The position numbers and the translations under genes were made by a program. Of a DNA stretch of 64,000 nt, positions 31,481 to 40,017 are shown in pieces (the stretch's first letter is position 1; each line of letters begins with the position of its first letter). The stretch covers positions 1,798,001-1,862,000 of the forward strand of contig CP107211.1 of assembly GCA_025757845.1 (NCBI GenBank), in the 5' to 3' direction. This stretch comes from Oscillospiraceae bacterium. GTDB taxonomy: Bacteria > Bacillota > Clostridia > Oscillospirales > Ruminococcaceae. Under the pieces are notes generated by a model. It was not told the DNA's origin and made no database searches. It worked only from the letters and a program-made list of their open reading frames with translations.

Positions 31481-32226
31481 GCGAAGAGACTGTGACCCGC
31501 GCGGCGGTGGTCACCGGCGGCAGCCGGGGGATTGGCCGGGCGGTGTGTGTGGCACTGGCAAAGCAGGGCTGCAACGTGGTGGTCAACTACTGCCACGGCG
31601 CAGAGCCTGCGGAGCAGACGGCAGCGCTCTGCCGCGCCGAGGGCGTGGACGCCGTGGCCGTACAGGCCGATGTTTCCACCGCTGAGGGCTGCAAAACGCT
31701 GTTTGACGCGGCGGTCAACGCCTTTGGCCGGGTGGATGTGCTGGTGAACAACGCAGGCATCACCCGTGACGGCCTGCTCCTGCGCATGTCTGAGGCCGAT
31801 TTTGACGCCGTGCTGAACGCAAACCTCAAGGGCGCATTCCTCTGCTGCAAGGAGGCCGCCCGCCGCATGGTGCGCCAGCGGCATGGCCGCATCATCAACC
31901 TGTCCAGCGTGGTGGCCCTGCGGGGCAACGCCGGGCAGGCCAACTACGCCGCCAGCAAGGCGGGGCTCATCGGCCTGACCAAGAGCCTGGCCAAGGAGCT
32001 GGCAGGCCGGAACATCACGGTGAATGCCGTGGCCCCCGGCCTGATCGAGACCGATATGACCGCCGCCCTGCCGGAAGCCGTCCGCACCGGAATGCTGCAC
32101 AGCATCCCGGCGGGCCGGGCCGGAAAGCCGGAGGACGTGGCAAACGCCGCGGCATTTTTTGCCGCAGAACAAAGCAGCTATCTCACCGGGCAGGTGCTCT
32201 GTGTGGACGGCGGCATGGCAATGTAA
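31477..32226 (+). CDS. fabG: 3-oxoacyl-ACP reductase
   Basis: 249 residues from ATG 31477 (overlapping fabD by 4 nt). SDR motifs: VTGGSRGIGRAV (NADPH binding), VNNAGITRDGLLLRM, NLSSVVALRGNAGQANYAASKAG (Ser-Tyr-Lys catalytic set) and NAVAPGLIETDMT. It reduces 3-oxoacyl-ACP. The C-terminal SSYLTGQVLCVDGGMAM is typical of FabG. Confidence 0.95.
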   Translation: MSEETVTRAAVVTGGSRGIGRAVCVALAKQGCNVVVNYCHGAEPAEQTAALCRAEGVDAVAVQADVSTAEGCKTLFDAAVNAFGRVDVLVNNAGITRDGLLLRMSEADFDAVLNANLKGAFLCCKEAARRMVRQRHGRIINLSSVVALRGNAGQANYAASKAGLIGLTKSLAKELAGRNITVNAVAPGLIETDMTAALPEAVRTGMLHSIPAGRAGKPEDVANAAAFFAAEQSSYLTGQVLCVDGGMAM

Positions 32227-32240
32227 AGGAGAACGTTTTC

Positions 32241-33479
32241 ATGGAAAAACGCAGAGTGGTCGTTACCGGTCTGGGCACTGTGAACCCGCTGGGCAACACC
32301 GTGGCCGAGAGCTGGGCCGCCGCAAAGGCCGGACAGTGCGGCATTGCCCCCATCACCCAGTTCGATACCGCTGGGTTCAAGTGCAAACTGGCGGCTGAGG
32401 TGAAGGGCTTTGACCCGGAAGCGATCGTGGACAAAAAAGAGCTGCGCAAGATGGCCCGCTTTACCCTGCTGGCACTGGCTGCCGCAAACGAAGCCATCCA
32501 GGACAGCGGCCTTGATCCCGAAGCCAACGCCAAAACCACCGGCGTCATCCTGTCCAGCGGCATCGGCGGGCTGCCCACCATCGAGGAGCAGCACACCCGC
32601 GGCGAGGAAAAAGGCATGGAGAAGGTCAGCCCCTACTTCGTGCCCATGTCCATTGCCAACATGGCGGCGGCCCAGGTGGCCATCCGCTTCGGCCTGAAGG
32701 GCATGTGCACCTGCCCGGTCACGGCCTGCGCCGGCGGCACCAACGCCGTGGGCGATGCCTTCCACCGCATCCGCGACGGCTACGAGGACGCCATGGTCTG
32801 CGGCGGTGCCGAGAGCTGCATCAGCCCGCTGGGCATCGGCGGCTTTACCAGCATGAAGGCCCTTTCCACCGCCACCGACCCGGATGCGGCCAGCCTGCCC
32901 TTCGACGCCCGCCGCGGCGGCTTCGTGATGGGCGAAGGCAGCGGTGTGCTGGTGCTGGAAGAGCTGGAGCACGCCAGAGCCCGGGGCGCACACATCTACG
33001 CCGAGGTGGTGGGCTACGGTGCCAACTGCGACGCCTACCACTTCACCGCCCCGGCTCCCGGCGGCGCGGGTGCCATCGACTGCATGAAGCAGACCCTGGC
33101 CGACGCCGGCATCGCCCCGGAACAGGTGGACCACATCAACGCCCACGGCACCGGCACCCATATGAACGACTCCTGCGAGACCGCTGCCATCCACGCGGTG
33201 TTCGGGGAGCACGCCAAGGAGCTGACCGTCGTGAGCACCAAGAGCATGACCGGCCACCTGCTGGGCGGCGCGGGCGGCGTGGAAGCCGTGTTCACGGCAC
33301 TGGCCCTGCGGGACCAGTTTGCCCCGCCCACCATCCATTACGAGCAGCCCGACCCGGAGTGCGACCTGGACTATGTGCCGAATGTGGGCCGCGCCCAGAA
33401 CATGACCTACGCACTGAGCAACAGTCTGGGCTTTGGCGGGCACAATGCCTGCATCGCCCTGCGCAGATGGGAGGAGTGA
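32241..33479 (+). CDS. fabF: Beta-ketoacyl-ACP synthase II
   Basis: 412 residues. TGLGTVNPLGNTVAESW opens the thiolase fold; the catalytic Cys lies in PVTACAGGTNAVGDAF and the two His in NAHGTGTHMNDSCE and STKSMTGHLLGGAGG. It elongates acyl-ACP. SNSLGFGGHNACIAL is the conserved end. AAAGGAG precedes the start 14 nt after fabG. Confidence 0.95.
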   Translation: MEKRRVVVTGLGTVNPLGNTVAESWAAAKAGQCGIAPITQFDTAGFKCKLAAEVKGFDPEAIVDKKELRKMARFTLLALAAANEAIQDSGLDPEANAKTTGVILSSGIGGLPTIEEQHTRGEEKGMEKVSPYFVPMSIANMAAAQVAIRFGLKGMCTCPVTACAGGTNAVGDAFHRIRDGYEDAMVCGGAESCISPLGIGGFTSMKALSTATDPDAASLPFDARRGGFVMGEGSGVLVLEELEHARARGAHIYAEVVGYGANCDAYHFTAPAPGGAGAIDCMKQTLADAGIAPEQVDHINAHGTGTHMNDSCETAAIHAVFGEHAKELTVVSTKSMTGHLLGGAGGVEAVFTALALRDQFAPPTIHYEQPDPECDLDYVPNVGRAQNMTYALSNSLGFGGHNACIALRRWEE

Positions 33480-33482
33480 GCC

Positions 33483-33950
33483 ATGGCCGAACCTCGTACC
33501 GTGCGCGAAACGCCCAACGCGCTGACCAGTGAGCAGATCGCGGCGATCCTGCCCCACCGCTACCCCTTTGCCCTTGTGGACCGCATCCTGGACTACGAGC
33601 CGGGCCAGTGGGCCATCGGCCGCAAGTGCGTGAGCCGCAATGAGGAATTTTTCTGTGGGCACTTCCCCGGCCAGCCGGTAATGCCCGGCGTGCTCATTCT
33701 GGAAGCGCTGGCCCAGACCGGGGCCGTGGCCGCCCTCAGCCTGCCCGAAAACAAGGGCAAGCTGGCCCTGTTCGGCGGCATCAAAAATGCCCGCTTCCGC
33801 AAGCAGGTCACCCCCGGCGACGTGCTCACCCTGCACTGCGAGCTGGTGGAACAGCGCGGCCCGGTGGGCGTGGGCAAGGCCTCGGCCTATGTGGACGGCA
33901 AATGTGCCGCCACCGCAGAGCTGACCTTCGTGCTGACCGAAGCACAGTAA
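33483..33950 (+). CDS. fabZ: 3-hydroxyacyl-ACP dehydratase
   Basis: 155 residues. [33 protein letters not shown] and FRKQVTPGD define the hot-dog fold with the catalytic His and Glu. It dehydrates 3-hydroxyacyl-ACP. GGGAGGAG in the fabF end drives its start 3 nt after the fabF stop. Last gene of the operon. Confidence 0.95.
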   Translation: MAEPRTVRETPNALTSEQIAAILPHRYPFALVDRILDYEPGQWAIGRKCVSRNEEFFCGHFPGQPVMPGVLILEALAQTGAVAALSLPENKGKLALFGGIKNARFRKQVTPGDVLTLHCELVEQRGPVGVGKASAYVDGKCAATAELTFVLTEAQ

Positions 33951-33964
33951 ATCAAAACAAAAAA

Positions 33965-33986
33965 GGCTCCCCCTTGCGGAGGAGCC
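33965..33986. terminator. Terminator between fabZ and the convergent ABC transporter
   Basis: GGCTCCcccttgcggaGGAGCC-type hairpin; on the minus strand it is followed by TTTTTTGTTTT, so it ends the ABC operon well and may also end the fab operon. Confidence 0.7.
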
Positions 33987-34020
33987 GGGACGCAGGCCTG
34001 CGGTGCGGGTCTGCGCTTTT

Positions 34021-34803
34021 TTATTCGGAATAGTGAGCCAGGAAGCGGCGGGTGCGCTCTTCCTGCGGGTGCTCGATGAGCTGCCGGGCCGGGCCCTGCT
34101 CCACCACCACGCCGCCGTCCATGAACAGGATGCGGTCGGCCACATCACGGGCAAAGTTCATCTCGTGGGTCACGATGATCATGGTGGTCTTGCGGTCGGC
34201 AAGGTCCCGCAGAACGCGCAGCACCTCGCCGGTCAGCTCCGGGTCCAGCGCGCTGGTAGGCTCGTCGAAGCAGAGGATGTCCGGGTGCAGGGCCAGGGCC
34301 CGGGCAATGGCCACGCGCTGCTGCTGGCCGCCGGACAACTGATGCGGGTAGTGGCCCGCCCGCTCCGACAGGCCCATCTGGGCCAGAAGCTCCTTCGCCT
34401 GCTGCTCCAGCTGGGCGTGGATGGCTTTTTTGTTGGCCTTGTAGTCCGGGCGCTCCTTGGCCAGCAGCTCCCCGGCCAGCATCACGTTCTGCAATGCCGT
34501 ATACTGCGGGAACAGGTTGAAGTTCTGGAACACCAGCCCGAAGTGCAGCCGCTTTTTGCGCACCTCGCTCTCCCGCTGGGTGGCGGGGTCGGCGGCGTCC
34601 CACATGGTCTCGCCGTTCACCTTGATGACACCGGTGTCCGGCCGCTCCAGAAAGTTCAGGCAGCGCAGCAGGGTGGTCTTGCCGGAACCGGACGAACCGA
34701 TGATGGCCAGCGCCTCGCCCTGCTCCAGGGTCAGCGAGATATCCTTTAAAACGTGTGTCTCTCCGAAATCCTTCCCGATGCCGGAGGCTTCCAATAATGC
34801 CAT
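34021..34803 (-). CDS. Polar amino-acid ABC transporter ATPase (GlnQ type)
   Basis: 260 residues. Walker A GSSGSGKTTLL, signature LSGGQQQRVAIARAL, Walker B DILCFDEPTSALDPE and H-loop VTHEMNFAR match GlnQ/HisP ATPases that energise uptake of polar amino acids. AGGAGG precedes the ATG. It is last in the transcription order binding protein, permease, ATPase. The amino acid cannot be told. Confidence 0.92.
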   Translation of the reverse strand: MALLEASGIGKDFGETHVLKDISLTLEQGEALAIIGSSGSGKTTLLRCLNFLERPDTGVIKVNGETMWDAADPATQRESEVRKKRLHFGLVFQNFNLFPQYTALQNVMLAGELLAKERPDYKANKKAIHAQLEQQAKELLAQMGLSERAGHYPHQLSGGQQQRVAIARALALHPDILCFDEPTSALDPELTGEVLRVLRDLADRKTTMIIVTHEMNFARDVADRILFMDGGVVVEQGPARQLIEHPQEERTRRFLAHYSE

Positions 34804-34817
34804 GATTCAAAACCTCC

Positions 34818-35471
34818 TCAGCAGCGGAAATAATCCAGCTTTTTCTCAAGCCAGCCAAACAGCAGGGTGAGAGCCCCCACGAACACCAGGAAGAAGATCG
34901 CCGTGGAGAACAGCGGCCAGATCAGGCCCTTTGCGCTGTACTCCTTGGCCATCATGATGATCTCCTTGTTGGCGATGGTGTTGGCCAGCGAGGTGTCCTT
35001 GACCAGGGTGATGATCTCGTTGCCCATGGGCGGCAGGATGCGCTTGATCACCTGCAGCAGCGTCACCTTGAAGAAGATCTGGGGCTTGGTCATGCCCAGC
35101 ACCTGCCCGGCCTCGGTCTGGCCCTTGGGCACTGCCTCGATGCCGCCGCGGTAGATCTCGGAGAAGTAGCAGGCATAGTTGATGGCAAAGGCCACCACCG
35201 CCGCCACCATGCGGCCGCCGGAGCCGGAGGGCCAGGGGTTCGCCATGCCCAGCAGGCCCGGGCCCAGATAGATGACAATGATCTGCAGCATGAGCGGCGT
35301 GCCGCGGATGACCCACACAAAGGTCTTGACCGCGCCGGACAGCACCTTGCAGCGGCTCATGGAGCCAAAGGCCACCACAAGCCCCAGCGGCAACGCAAAC
35401 AGCAGCGTCAGGGCAAACAGCTCACAGTTGAGCAGGAACGCGCCGGAAAGGCGCCCAAGGATCACAGACAC
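34818..35471 (-). CDS. Polar amino-acid ABC transporter permease
   Basis: 217 residues with about five membrane helices. The EAA loop reads EAVPKGQTEAGQVLGMTKPQ, typical of the HisMQ/GlnP family. The start is not ATG: GTG at 35471 or 35465; a GGAG lies about 14 nt before the former, so translation may be weak. It pairs with the ATPase 14 nt downstream. Confidence 0.9.
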   Translation of the reverse strand: MSVILGRLSGAFLLNCELFALTLLFALPLGLVVAFGSMSRCKVLSGAVKTFVWVIRGTPLMLQIIVIYLGPGLLGMANPWPSGSGGRMVAAVVAFAINYACYFSEIYRGGIEAVPKGQTEAGQVLGMTKPQIFFKVTLLQVIKRILPPMGNEIITLVKDTSLANTIANKEIIMMAKEYSAKGLIWPLFSTAIFFLVFVGALTLLFGWLEKKLDYFRC

Positions 35472-35504
35472 AACAACACACCCACTCCATCAGATTTTGC
35501 GGTT

Positions 35505-36353
35505 TCACTCGGCCAGGGCCAGATCGTACTTGTCGGCCAGGGCCTGCATGGTGCCGTCCGCCTTCAGCTCGTCAAAGGCGGCATCCACGGCGGCGGCCGC
35601 GTCGCTGCCCTTGCGGAAGGCCACGCCGTACTCTTCGGCGTTCAGCTCGTCCACGATCTTAAGGCCTGCGTAGTCGGTGCCCGCGCCGATCATGGCATTG
35701 GCCAGGGTCAGGTCCAGCACAGCGGCATCGGCGGTGCCGGCGGCCACTTCCATCAGGCAGTCGGTCTGCACGCTCTTGGAGACGTAGTCGGCCTTGGACA
35801 GGTTCTCGTCGCCCTGAATGGCGGCTTCACCGGCGGAACCGGCCTCGGCCACCACGGTCTTGTCCGCCAGATCGGCGGTGGAGGTGTAGTCGGTGCCGTC
35901 CTTCACCACAACGACCTGTGCGTTCTTGGCGTAGGCCTTGGTGGTGGCGGTGTTGGCCATGATGTCCTCGGTGAGGGTCATGCCGTTCCAGATGCAGTCG
36001 ATGCTCTTGGCGTCCAGCTCCACCACCTTGGTGTCCCAGTTGATCTCCACGAACTCCGGCTCCACGCCCAGCTTCTCGCACACGGCGGTGGCAAGCTCGG
36101 TGTCAAAACCGGTAAAGTTGCCGTCGGCATCGGTGTAGTTCATGGGCTCGTAGACGGTGTAGCCAATGACCATCTTGCCCTTGCCCTTGATCTCGTCCAG
36201 GTCGCTCTGTGCTGCGGCGTTGCTGCCGGACGCGGCAGAAGATGCAGAAGCGGCGGTGGAAGCGGATGCGGCACCGCCACAGGCGGCAAGACCCAGAGCG
36301 GCCACGCCGAGACCGGCGGCCATCAGAAAGCTGCGACGAGAAATGCGTTTCAT
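35505..36353 (-). CDS. Amino-acid ABC transporter substrate-binding lipoprotein
   Basis: 282 residues. The signal holds a twin-arginine-like start (ISRRSFLM) and a lipobox LGLAACG, so it may use the Tat route before lipid attachment. An Ala/Ser tether follows, then a family-3 solute-binding fold: MVIGYTVYEPMNYTDADGNF, GFDTELATAVCEKLG and DCIWNGMTLTED. The ligand is probably a polar amino acid. GGGAGG precedes the ATG at 36353. Confidence 0.9.
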   Translation of the reverse strand: MKRISRRSFLMAAGLGVAALGLAACGGAASASTAASASSAASGSNAAAQSDLDEIKGKGKMVIGYTVYEPMNYTDADGNFTGFDTELATAVCEKLGVEPEFVEINWDTKVVELDAKSIDCIWNGMTLTEDIMANTATTKAYAKNAQVVVVKDGTDYTSTADLADKTVVAEAGSAGEAAIQGDENLSKADYVSKSVQTDCLMEVAAGTADAAVLDLTLANAMIGAGTDYAGLKIVDELNAEEYGVAFRKGSDAAAAVDAAFDELKADGTMQALADKYDLALAE

Positions 36354-36560
36354 ATACAGGTTCCTCCCTCAATGTTCCACCGGGCTGTGCTCCGGCGGCT
36401 CCCTCTCATTTATCACTTTGCAGTGCTAAAGCGTTAAACTGTGGCTATAGAATACCTCATTCCGGGCCATTTGGCAAGAGGAAATGCACAATTTTTGCAA
36501 TCTGACGGTTCCGTCCGCCTGCAAAAGGGTGTTTTTGGCAGTTCTGTGCAAAAAGAAACG

Positions 36561-36602
36561 CAAAAAAGCCATCGTCTTTGCATTTCTGCATCAACGATGG
36601 CT
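36561..36602 (-). terminator. Terminator of the tRNA operon
   Basis: On the minus strand AGCCATCGT pairs with ACGATGGCT and is followed by TTTTTT, just after the last tRNA-Gly. Confidence 0.9.
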
Positions 36603-36608
36603 TCATGT

Positions 36609-36684
36609 TGGAGCGGCCGACGAGGCTCGAACTCGCTACCTCCACCTTGGCAAGGTGGCGCTCTACCAGATGAGCTACGGCCGC
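36609..36684 (-). tRNA. tRNA-Gly (anticodon GCC), last in operon
   Basis: Acceptor GCGGCCG pairs with CGGCCGC, discriminator T, encoded CCA; anticodon loop TTGCCAA. Identical to the copy at 37227-37302. Confidence 0.95.
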
Positions 36685-36711
36685 ATACTGATAACGCTTT
36701 TTTGCGTTATC

Positions 36712-36826
36712 GGGGCCCCCGCAAAAGCTTGCAAAGCAAGATTTTGTGGGGAAAAGGAGAAAATCTGGTATTCATCACAGAAGTCTTGCTTGCAAGACTT
36801 CCCGATGAATGACAGGATTTTCGACG
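36712..36826 (-). repeat. tRNA spacer repeat, copy 1
   Basis: About 115 bp between tRNA-Gly and tRNA-Phe that is closely similar to 36949-37063. Both start GGGGCCCCCGCAAA, contain CTTGCTTGCAAG and end GGATTTTCGACG or GGATTTCCGACG (plus strand). Confidence 0.8.
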
Positions 36827-36902
36827 TGGTGCCTCCGATCGGAATCGAACCAATGACACGGGGATTTTCAGTCCCCTGCTCTACCGACTGAGCTACAGAG
36901 GC
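36827..36902 (-). tRNA. tRNA-Phe (anticodon GAA)
   Basis: Acceptor GCCTCTG opposite CGGAGGC, discriminator A, encoded CCA; anticodon loop CTGAAAA; T loop GGTTCGATTCC. Confidence 0.95.
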
Positions 36903-36948
36903 ATAACCGGTGCATTTGTCCCTGCACCCTCCCGAATTCTCATAAATC

Positions 36949-37063
36949 GGGGCCCCCGCAAATGTTTGCGCAGCAAAGATTTGTGGGGAAGAGGAGGAAA
37001 TCTGGCGTTCATCACGCAAGCCTTGCTTGCAAGGATTGCCGATGAACAACAGGATTTCCGACG
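36949..37063 (-). repeat. tRNA spacer repeat, copy 2
   Basis: Lies between tRNA-Phe and tRNA-Asp and matches 36712-36826 with scattered changes. It marks a past duplication within the cluster. Confidence 0.8.
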
Positions 37064-37066
37064 AAG

Positions 37067-37140
37067 CGACCCGGATCGGGCTCGAACCGACGACCCCCAG
37101 CGTGACAGGCTGGTGCTCTAACCAACTGAGCTACCGGGCC
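37067..37140 (-). tRNA. tRNA-Asp (anticodon GTC)
   Basis: Acceptor GGCCCGG opposite CCGGGTC, discriminator G; anticodon loop CTGTCAC. The CCA is not encoded, unlike the other four. Confidence 0.95.
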
Positions 37141-37143
37141 ACA

Positions 37144-37219
37144 TGGTGGAAGTTAACGGGCTCGAACCGCTGACCCTCTGCTTGTAAGGCAGATGCTCTC
37201 CCAGCTGAGCTAAACTTCC
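37144..37219 (-). tRNA. tRNA-Val (anticodon TAC)
   Basis: Acceptor GGAAGTT pairs with AACTTCC, discriminator A, encoded CCA; anticodon loop CTTACAA. Confidence 0.95.
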
Positions 37220-37226
37220 ACATAAA

Positions 37227-37302
37227 TGGAGCGGCCGACGAGGCTCGAACTCGCTACCTCCACCTTGGCAAGGTGGCGCTCTACCAGATGAGCTACGGCC
37301 GC
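37227..37302 (-). tRNA. tRNA-Gly (anticodon GCC), first in operon
   Basis: Same 76 bases as 36609-36684, with encoded CCA. It is the first tRNA after the promoter at 37349-37377. Confidence 0.95.
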
Positions 37303-37348
37303 ATACTCCATGTGACGTCCCGGGGTGTTGCTCCCGGCGACGTCGATT

Positions 37349-37377
37349 ATTATACCGCAAGCCGGGGCCGTTGTCAA
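37349..37377 (-). promoter_or_regulatory. Promoter of the tRNA operon (consensus)
   Basis: On the minus strand TTGACA (37372-37377), 17-nt spacer, TATAAT (37349-37354): a perfect SigA-type promoter, followed by a GC-rich leader of about 40 nt. Confidence 0.95.
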
Positions 37378-37470
37378 CACCCAATCTGCATTTTTTGCAA
37401 TTTTGGGGGCAAAAGACCGACATTCGGCCCTGCATCGTGCAATTTGCAATTTCAGACATCTCTGCATCAC

Positions 37471-37490
37471 GTCATCGGACGTCCGATGAC
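37471..37490. promoter_or_regulatory. Perfect 20-bp palindrome upstream of nfnAB
   Basis: GTCATCGGAC/GTCCGATGAC with no spacer, 48 nt before the nfnA -35 box and about 95 nt behind the tRNA -35. It has operator-like symmetry; the factor is unknown. Confidence 0.55.
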
Positions 37491-37538
37491 TATTCAATTT
37501 CGTTCAGGTTCCGCCCCGCTGATGCGAAGAAAATTTAT

Positions 37539-37567
37539 TTGCATTCCACACCGGGAACTATTATAAT
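37539..37567 (+). promoter_or_regulatory. nfnAB promoter
   Basis: TTGCAT (37539-37544), 17-nt spacer, TATAAT (37562-37567). A leader of about 100 nt follows before ATG 37673. Confidence 0.8.
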
Positions 37568-37672
37568 AGAGCGTGTCAATATGTTGTACAGAAACGCTGC
37601 GCCCACCCCTTGCAGGCCGGCGCGCGTTTTTGTGCGCGGAGATGGAAATGTCAGCATAAAGGAGCATACACG

Positions 37673-38518
37673 ATGTATAAGATCACTGAAAAGGTCGCGC
37701 TGAACCCCACCGTGACAAAGATGGTCATTGAAGCCCCGCTGATCGCCAAAAAGGCAAAGCCGGGTCAGTTCATCATTGTCCGCCCGTTTGAGGACAGCGA
37801 GCGCATCCCCCTGACGGTCGCCGGTTACGACCGCGAGGCCGGTACCGTGGAGATCATCTTCCAGATCGTCGGCGGCACCACCATGGAGCTGAACAGCCTG
37901 AACGTGGGCGACAGCGTCCACGACTTTGTGGGCCCGCTGGGCCGTGCCACCGAGGTGGAAGGCCTGAAGAAGGTGTGCGTGGTCGGCGGCGGCGTGGGCT
38001 GCGCCATTGCCCTGCCCATTGCCAAGGAACTGCACGATCAGGGCTGTGTGGTGCACAGTGTCATCGGCTTCCGCAGCAAGGATCTGCTGATCCTGGAGGA
38101 CGAGTTCAAGGCCTGCAGCGACGAGCTGCGCATCATGACCGACGACGGCAGCTACGGCACCAAGGGTGTGGTCACCGCTGCACTGGACGAGCTGGTGGAA
38201 GCCGGCAACCAGTACGACCTGGTCATCACCATCGGCCCGCTGATCATGATGAAGTTCGTGGTCAAGACCTGCCAGAAGCACGGCCTGAAGAGCATCGTTT
38301 CCATGAACCCCATCATGATCGACGGCACCGGCATGTGCGGCGGCTGCCGCCTGACCGTGGGCGGCCAGACCAAGTTTGCCTGCGTGGACGGCCCCGACTT
38401 TGACGGCGACCTGGTGGACTTTGACGAGGCCATGGCCCGCGGCACCATGTACCGCCCCTTTGAGGCACACGCCCGTGAGGCAGCCTGCAATCTGTTCAAG
38501 ACTCAGGAGGGAATGTAA
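37673..38518 (+). CDS. nfnA: NADH-dependent reduced ferredoxin:NADP+ oxidoreductase subunit A
   Basis: 281 residues from ATG 37673, 8 nt after AAAGGAG. Ferredoxin-reductase-like: FAD region RIPLTVAGYDRE, NAD region VCVVGGGVGCAIALPIAKEL, and a C-terminal [2Fe-2S] motif GTGMCGGCRLTVGG...FACVDGP. With NfnB it forms a cytosolic electron-bifurcating enzyme that links NADH, NADPH and ferredoxin. PyrK/sulfide-dehydrogenase relatives are similar, but the partner at +1 nt fixes the assignment. Confidence 0.92.
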   Translation: MYKITEKVALNPTVTKMVIEAPLIAKKAKPGQFIIVRPFEDSERIPLTVAGYDREAGTVEIIFQIVGGTTMELNSLNVGDSVHDFVGPLGRATEVEGLKKVCVVGGGVGCAIALPIAKELHDQGCVVHSVIGFRSKDLLILEDEFKACSDELRIMTDDGSYGTKGVVTAALDELVEAGNQYDLVITIGPLIMMKFVVKTCQKHGLKSIVSMNPIMIDGTGMCGGCRLTVGGQTKFACVDGPDFDGDLVDFDEAMARGTMYRPFEAHAREAACNLFKTQEGM

Positions 38519-38519
38519 G

Positions 38520-39914
38520 ATGGCTTTCAATATGGATCCCAAAAAGTGCCCCATGCCCACCCAGGACCCCAACGTCCGCAACAAGAACTTCAAGGAAGTT
38601 GCTCTGGGCTACACCGAAGAAATGGCCATCAACGAGGCCAAGCGCTGCATCCACTGCAAGAACAAGCCCTGCCAGACCGGCTGCCCGGTGGGCATCGACA
38701 TCCCGGAGTTCATCGCGCATGTGGCCGAGGGCGACTTTGAGGCCGCTTATCAGGTCATCAACCGCTCCTCTTCCCTGCCCGCTGTCTGCGGCCGTGTCTG
38801 CCCGCAGGAGAGCCAGTGCGAGGGCAAGTGCACCCGCGGCATCAAGAACGAGCCCGTGGGCATCGGCCGCCTGGAGCGCTTTGTGGCCGATTGGCACCGC
38901 GAGAACGTGCACACCGCACCCGTCGTGCCGGAGTGGAACGGCCACAAGGTGGCCATCATCGGTGCAGGCCCTGCCGGCCTGACCGCTGCAGGCGACCTGG
39001 CCAAGCTGGGCTACAAGGTGACCGTGTACGAGGCCCTGCATGTGGCCGGCGGCGTGCTGATGTACGGCATCCCCGAGTTCCGTCTGCCCAAGGCCATCGT
39101 GCAGCAGGAGATCGACGGCCTGAAGAAGATGGGCGTTGACTTTGAGTGCAACATGGTCATCGGCAAGGTGCTGACCATCGACGAGCTGATGGGCGAGTAC
39201 GGCTACGAGGCCGTGTTCGTGGGCTCCGGTGCCGGTCTGCCCCGCTTCATGGGCATCCCCGGCGAGAGCCTGAAGGGCGTGTACTCCGCCAACGAGTTCC
39301 TGACCCGTTCCAACCTGATGAAGGCTTACCTGCCCACCAGCAAGACCCCCATCCGCACCGGCAAGAAGGTCGCCGTCGTGGGCGGCGGCAACGTGGCCAT
39401 GGATGCTGCCCGCAGCGCCATGCGTCTGGGTGCCGAGACCGTGTACATCGTCTACCGCCGCGGCATGGCCGAGCTGCCCGCCCGTAAGGAAGAGGTGGAG
39501 CACGCCGAGGAAGAGGGCATCATCTTCAAGACCCTGTGCAACCCCGTGGAGATCCACGCCAACGACGAAGGCTTCGTCAAGTCCATCACCTGCGTGGAGA
39601 TGGAGCTGGGCGAGCCCGATGCTTCCGGCCGCCGCCGCCCCATCGAGAAGAAGGGCAGCGAGTTTGAGCTGGACGTGGACACCGTGATCATGAGCCTGGG
39701 CACCAGCCCCAACCCGCTGATCCGCTCCACCACCCCGGGTCTGGAGACCAACAAGCATGGCTGCATCGTCACCGACGGCGACGACGGCAAGACCAGCCGT
39801 GACGGCGTGTACGCCGGCGGCGATGCCGTGACCGGTGCTGCCACCGTCATCAAGGCCATGGGTGCCGGCAAGGCAGCCGCCAAGGCCATCCACGAGTACA
39901 TCCAGAACAAGTAA
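38520..39914 (+). CDS. nfnB: NADH-dependent reduced ferredoxin:NADP+ oxidoreductase subunit B (GltD-like)
   Basis: 464 residues, one base after nfnA. N-terminal [4Fe-4S] cysteines: CIHCKNKPCQTGCPVG and CGRVCPQESQCEGKCTRG; FAD fold IIGAGPAGLTAAGDLAKLGY; NADP fold VAVVGGGNVAMDAARSAMRLG. It is often annotated as homotetrameric glutamate synthase small subunit GltA, but no GltB-like large subunit is here and NfnA is present. CAGGAGG precedes the start. Confidence 0.92.
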   Translation: MAFNMDPKKCPMPTQDPNVRNKNFKEVALGYTEEMAINEAKRCIHCKNKPCQTGCPVGIDIPEFIAHVAEGDFEAAYQVINRSSSLPAVCGRVCPQESQCEGKCTRGIKNEPVGIGRLERFVADWHRENVHTAPVVPEWNGHKVAIIGAGPAGLTAAGDLAKLGYKVTVYEALHVAGGVLMYGIPEFRLPKAIVQQEIDGLKKMGVDFECNMVIGKVLTIDELMGEYGYEAVFVGSGAGLPRFMGIPGESLKGVYSANEFLTRSNLMKAYLPTSKTPIRTGKKVAVVGGGNVAMDAARSAMRLGAETVYIVYRRGMAELPARKEEVEHAEEEGIIFKTLCNPVEIHANDEGFVKSITCVEMELGEPDASGRRRPIEKKGSEFELDVDTVIMSLGTSPNPLIRSTTPGLETNKHGCIVTDGDDGKTSRDGVYAGGDAVTGAATVIKAMGAGKAAAKAIHEYIQNK

Positions 39915-39937
39915 TTGCTGCCGCAAGGCAGTCCCCT

Positions 39938-39970
39938 CCCCTGTTTCCTCCGGGAAACGGGGGATTTTTT
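39938..39970 (+). terminator. nfnAB terminator
   Basis: CCCCTGTTTCC/GGGAAACGGGG hairpin followed by seven T. An almost identical hairpin recurs at 40993-41026. Confidence 0.9.
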
Positions 39971-40017
39971 TGTGCCATTCCGGAGGGCTGCAATAACAAG
40001 GCGAAGGTTTTGTTCCA

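Noticed and set aside
36712..37063. Direct repeats in the tRNA cluster as a CRISPR array
   Set aside because: Only two units, each about 115 bp, separated by a tRNA; no cas genes.
38520..39914. Glutamate synthase small subunit as the function of nfnB
   Set aside because: The adjacent NfnA-type partner and lack of a large subunit make Nfn the better call.
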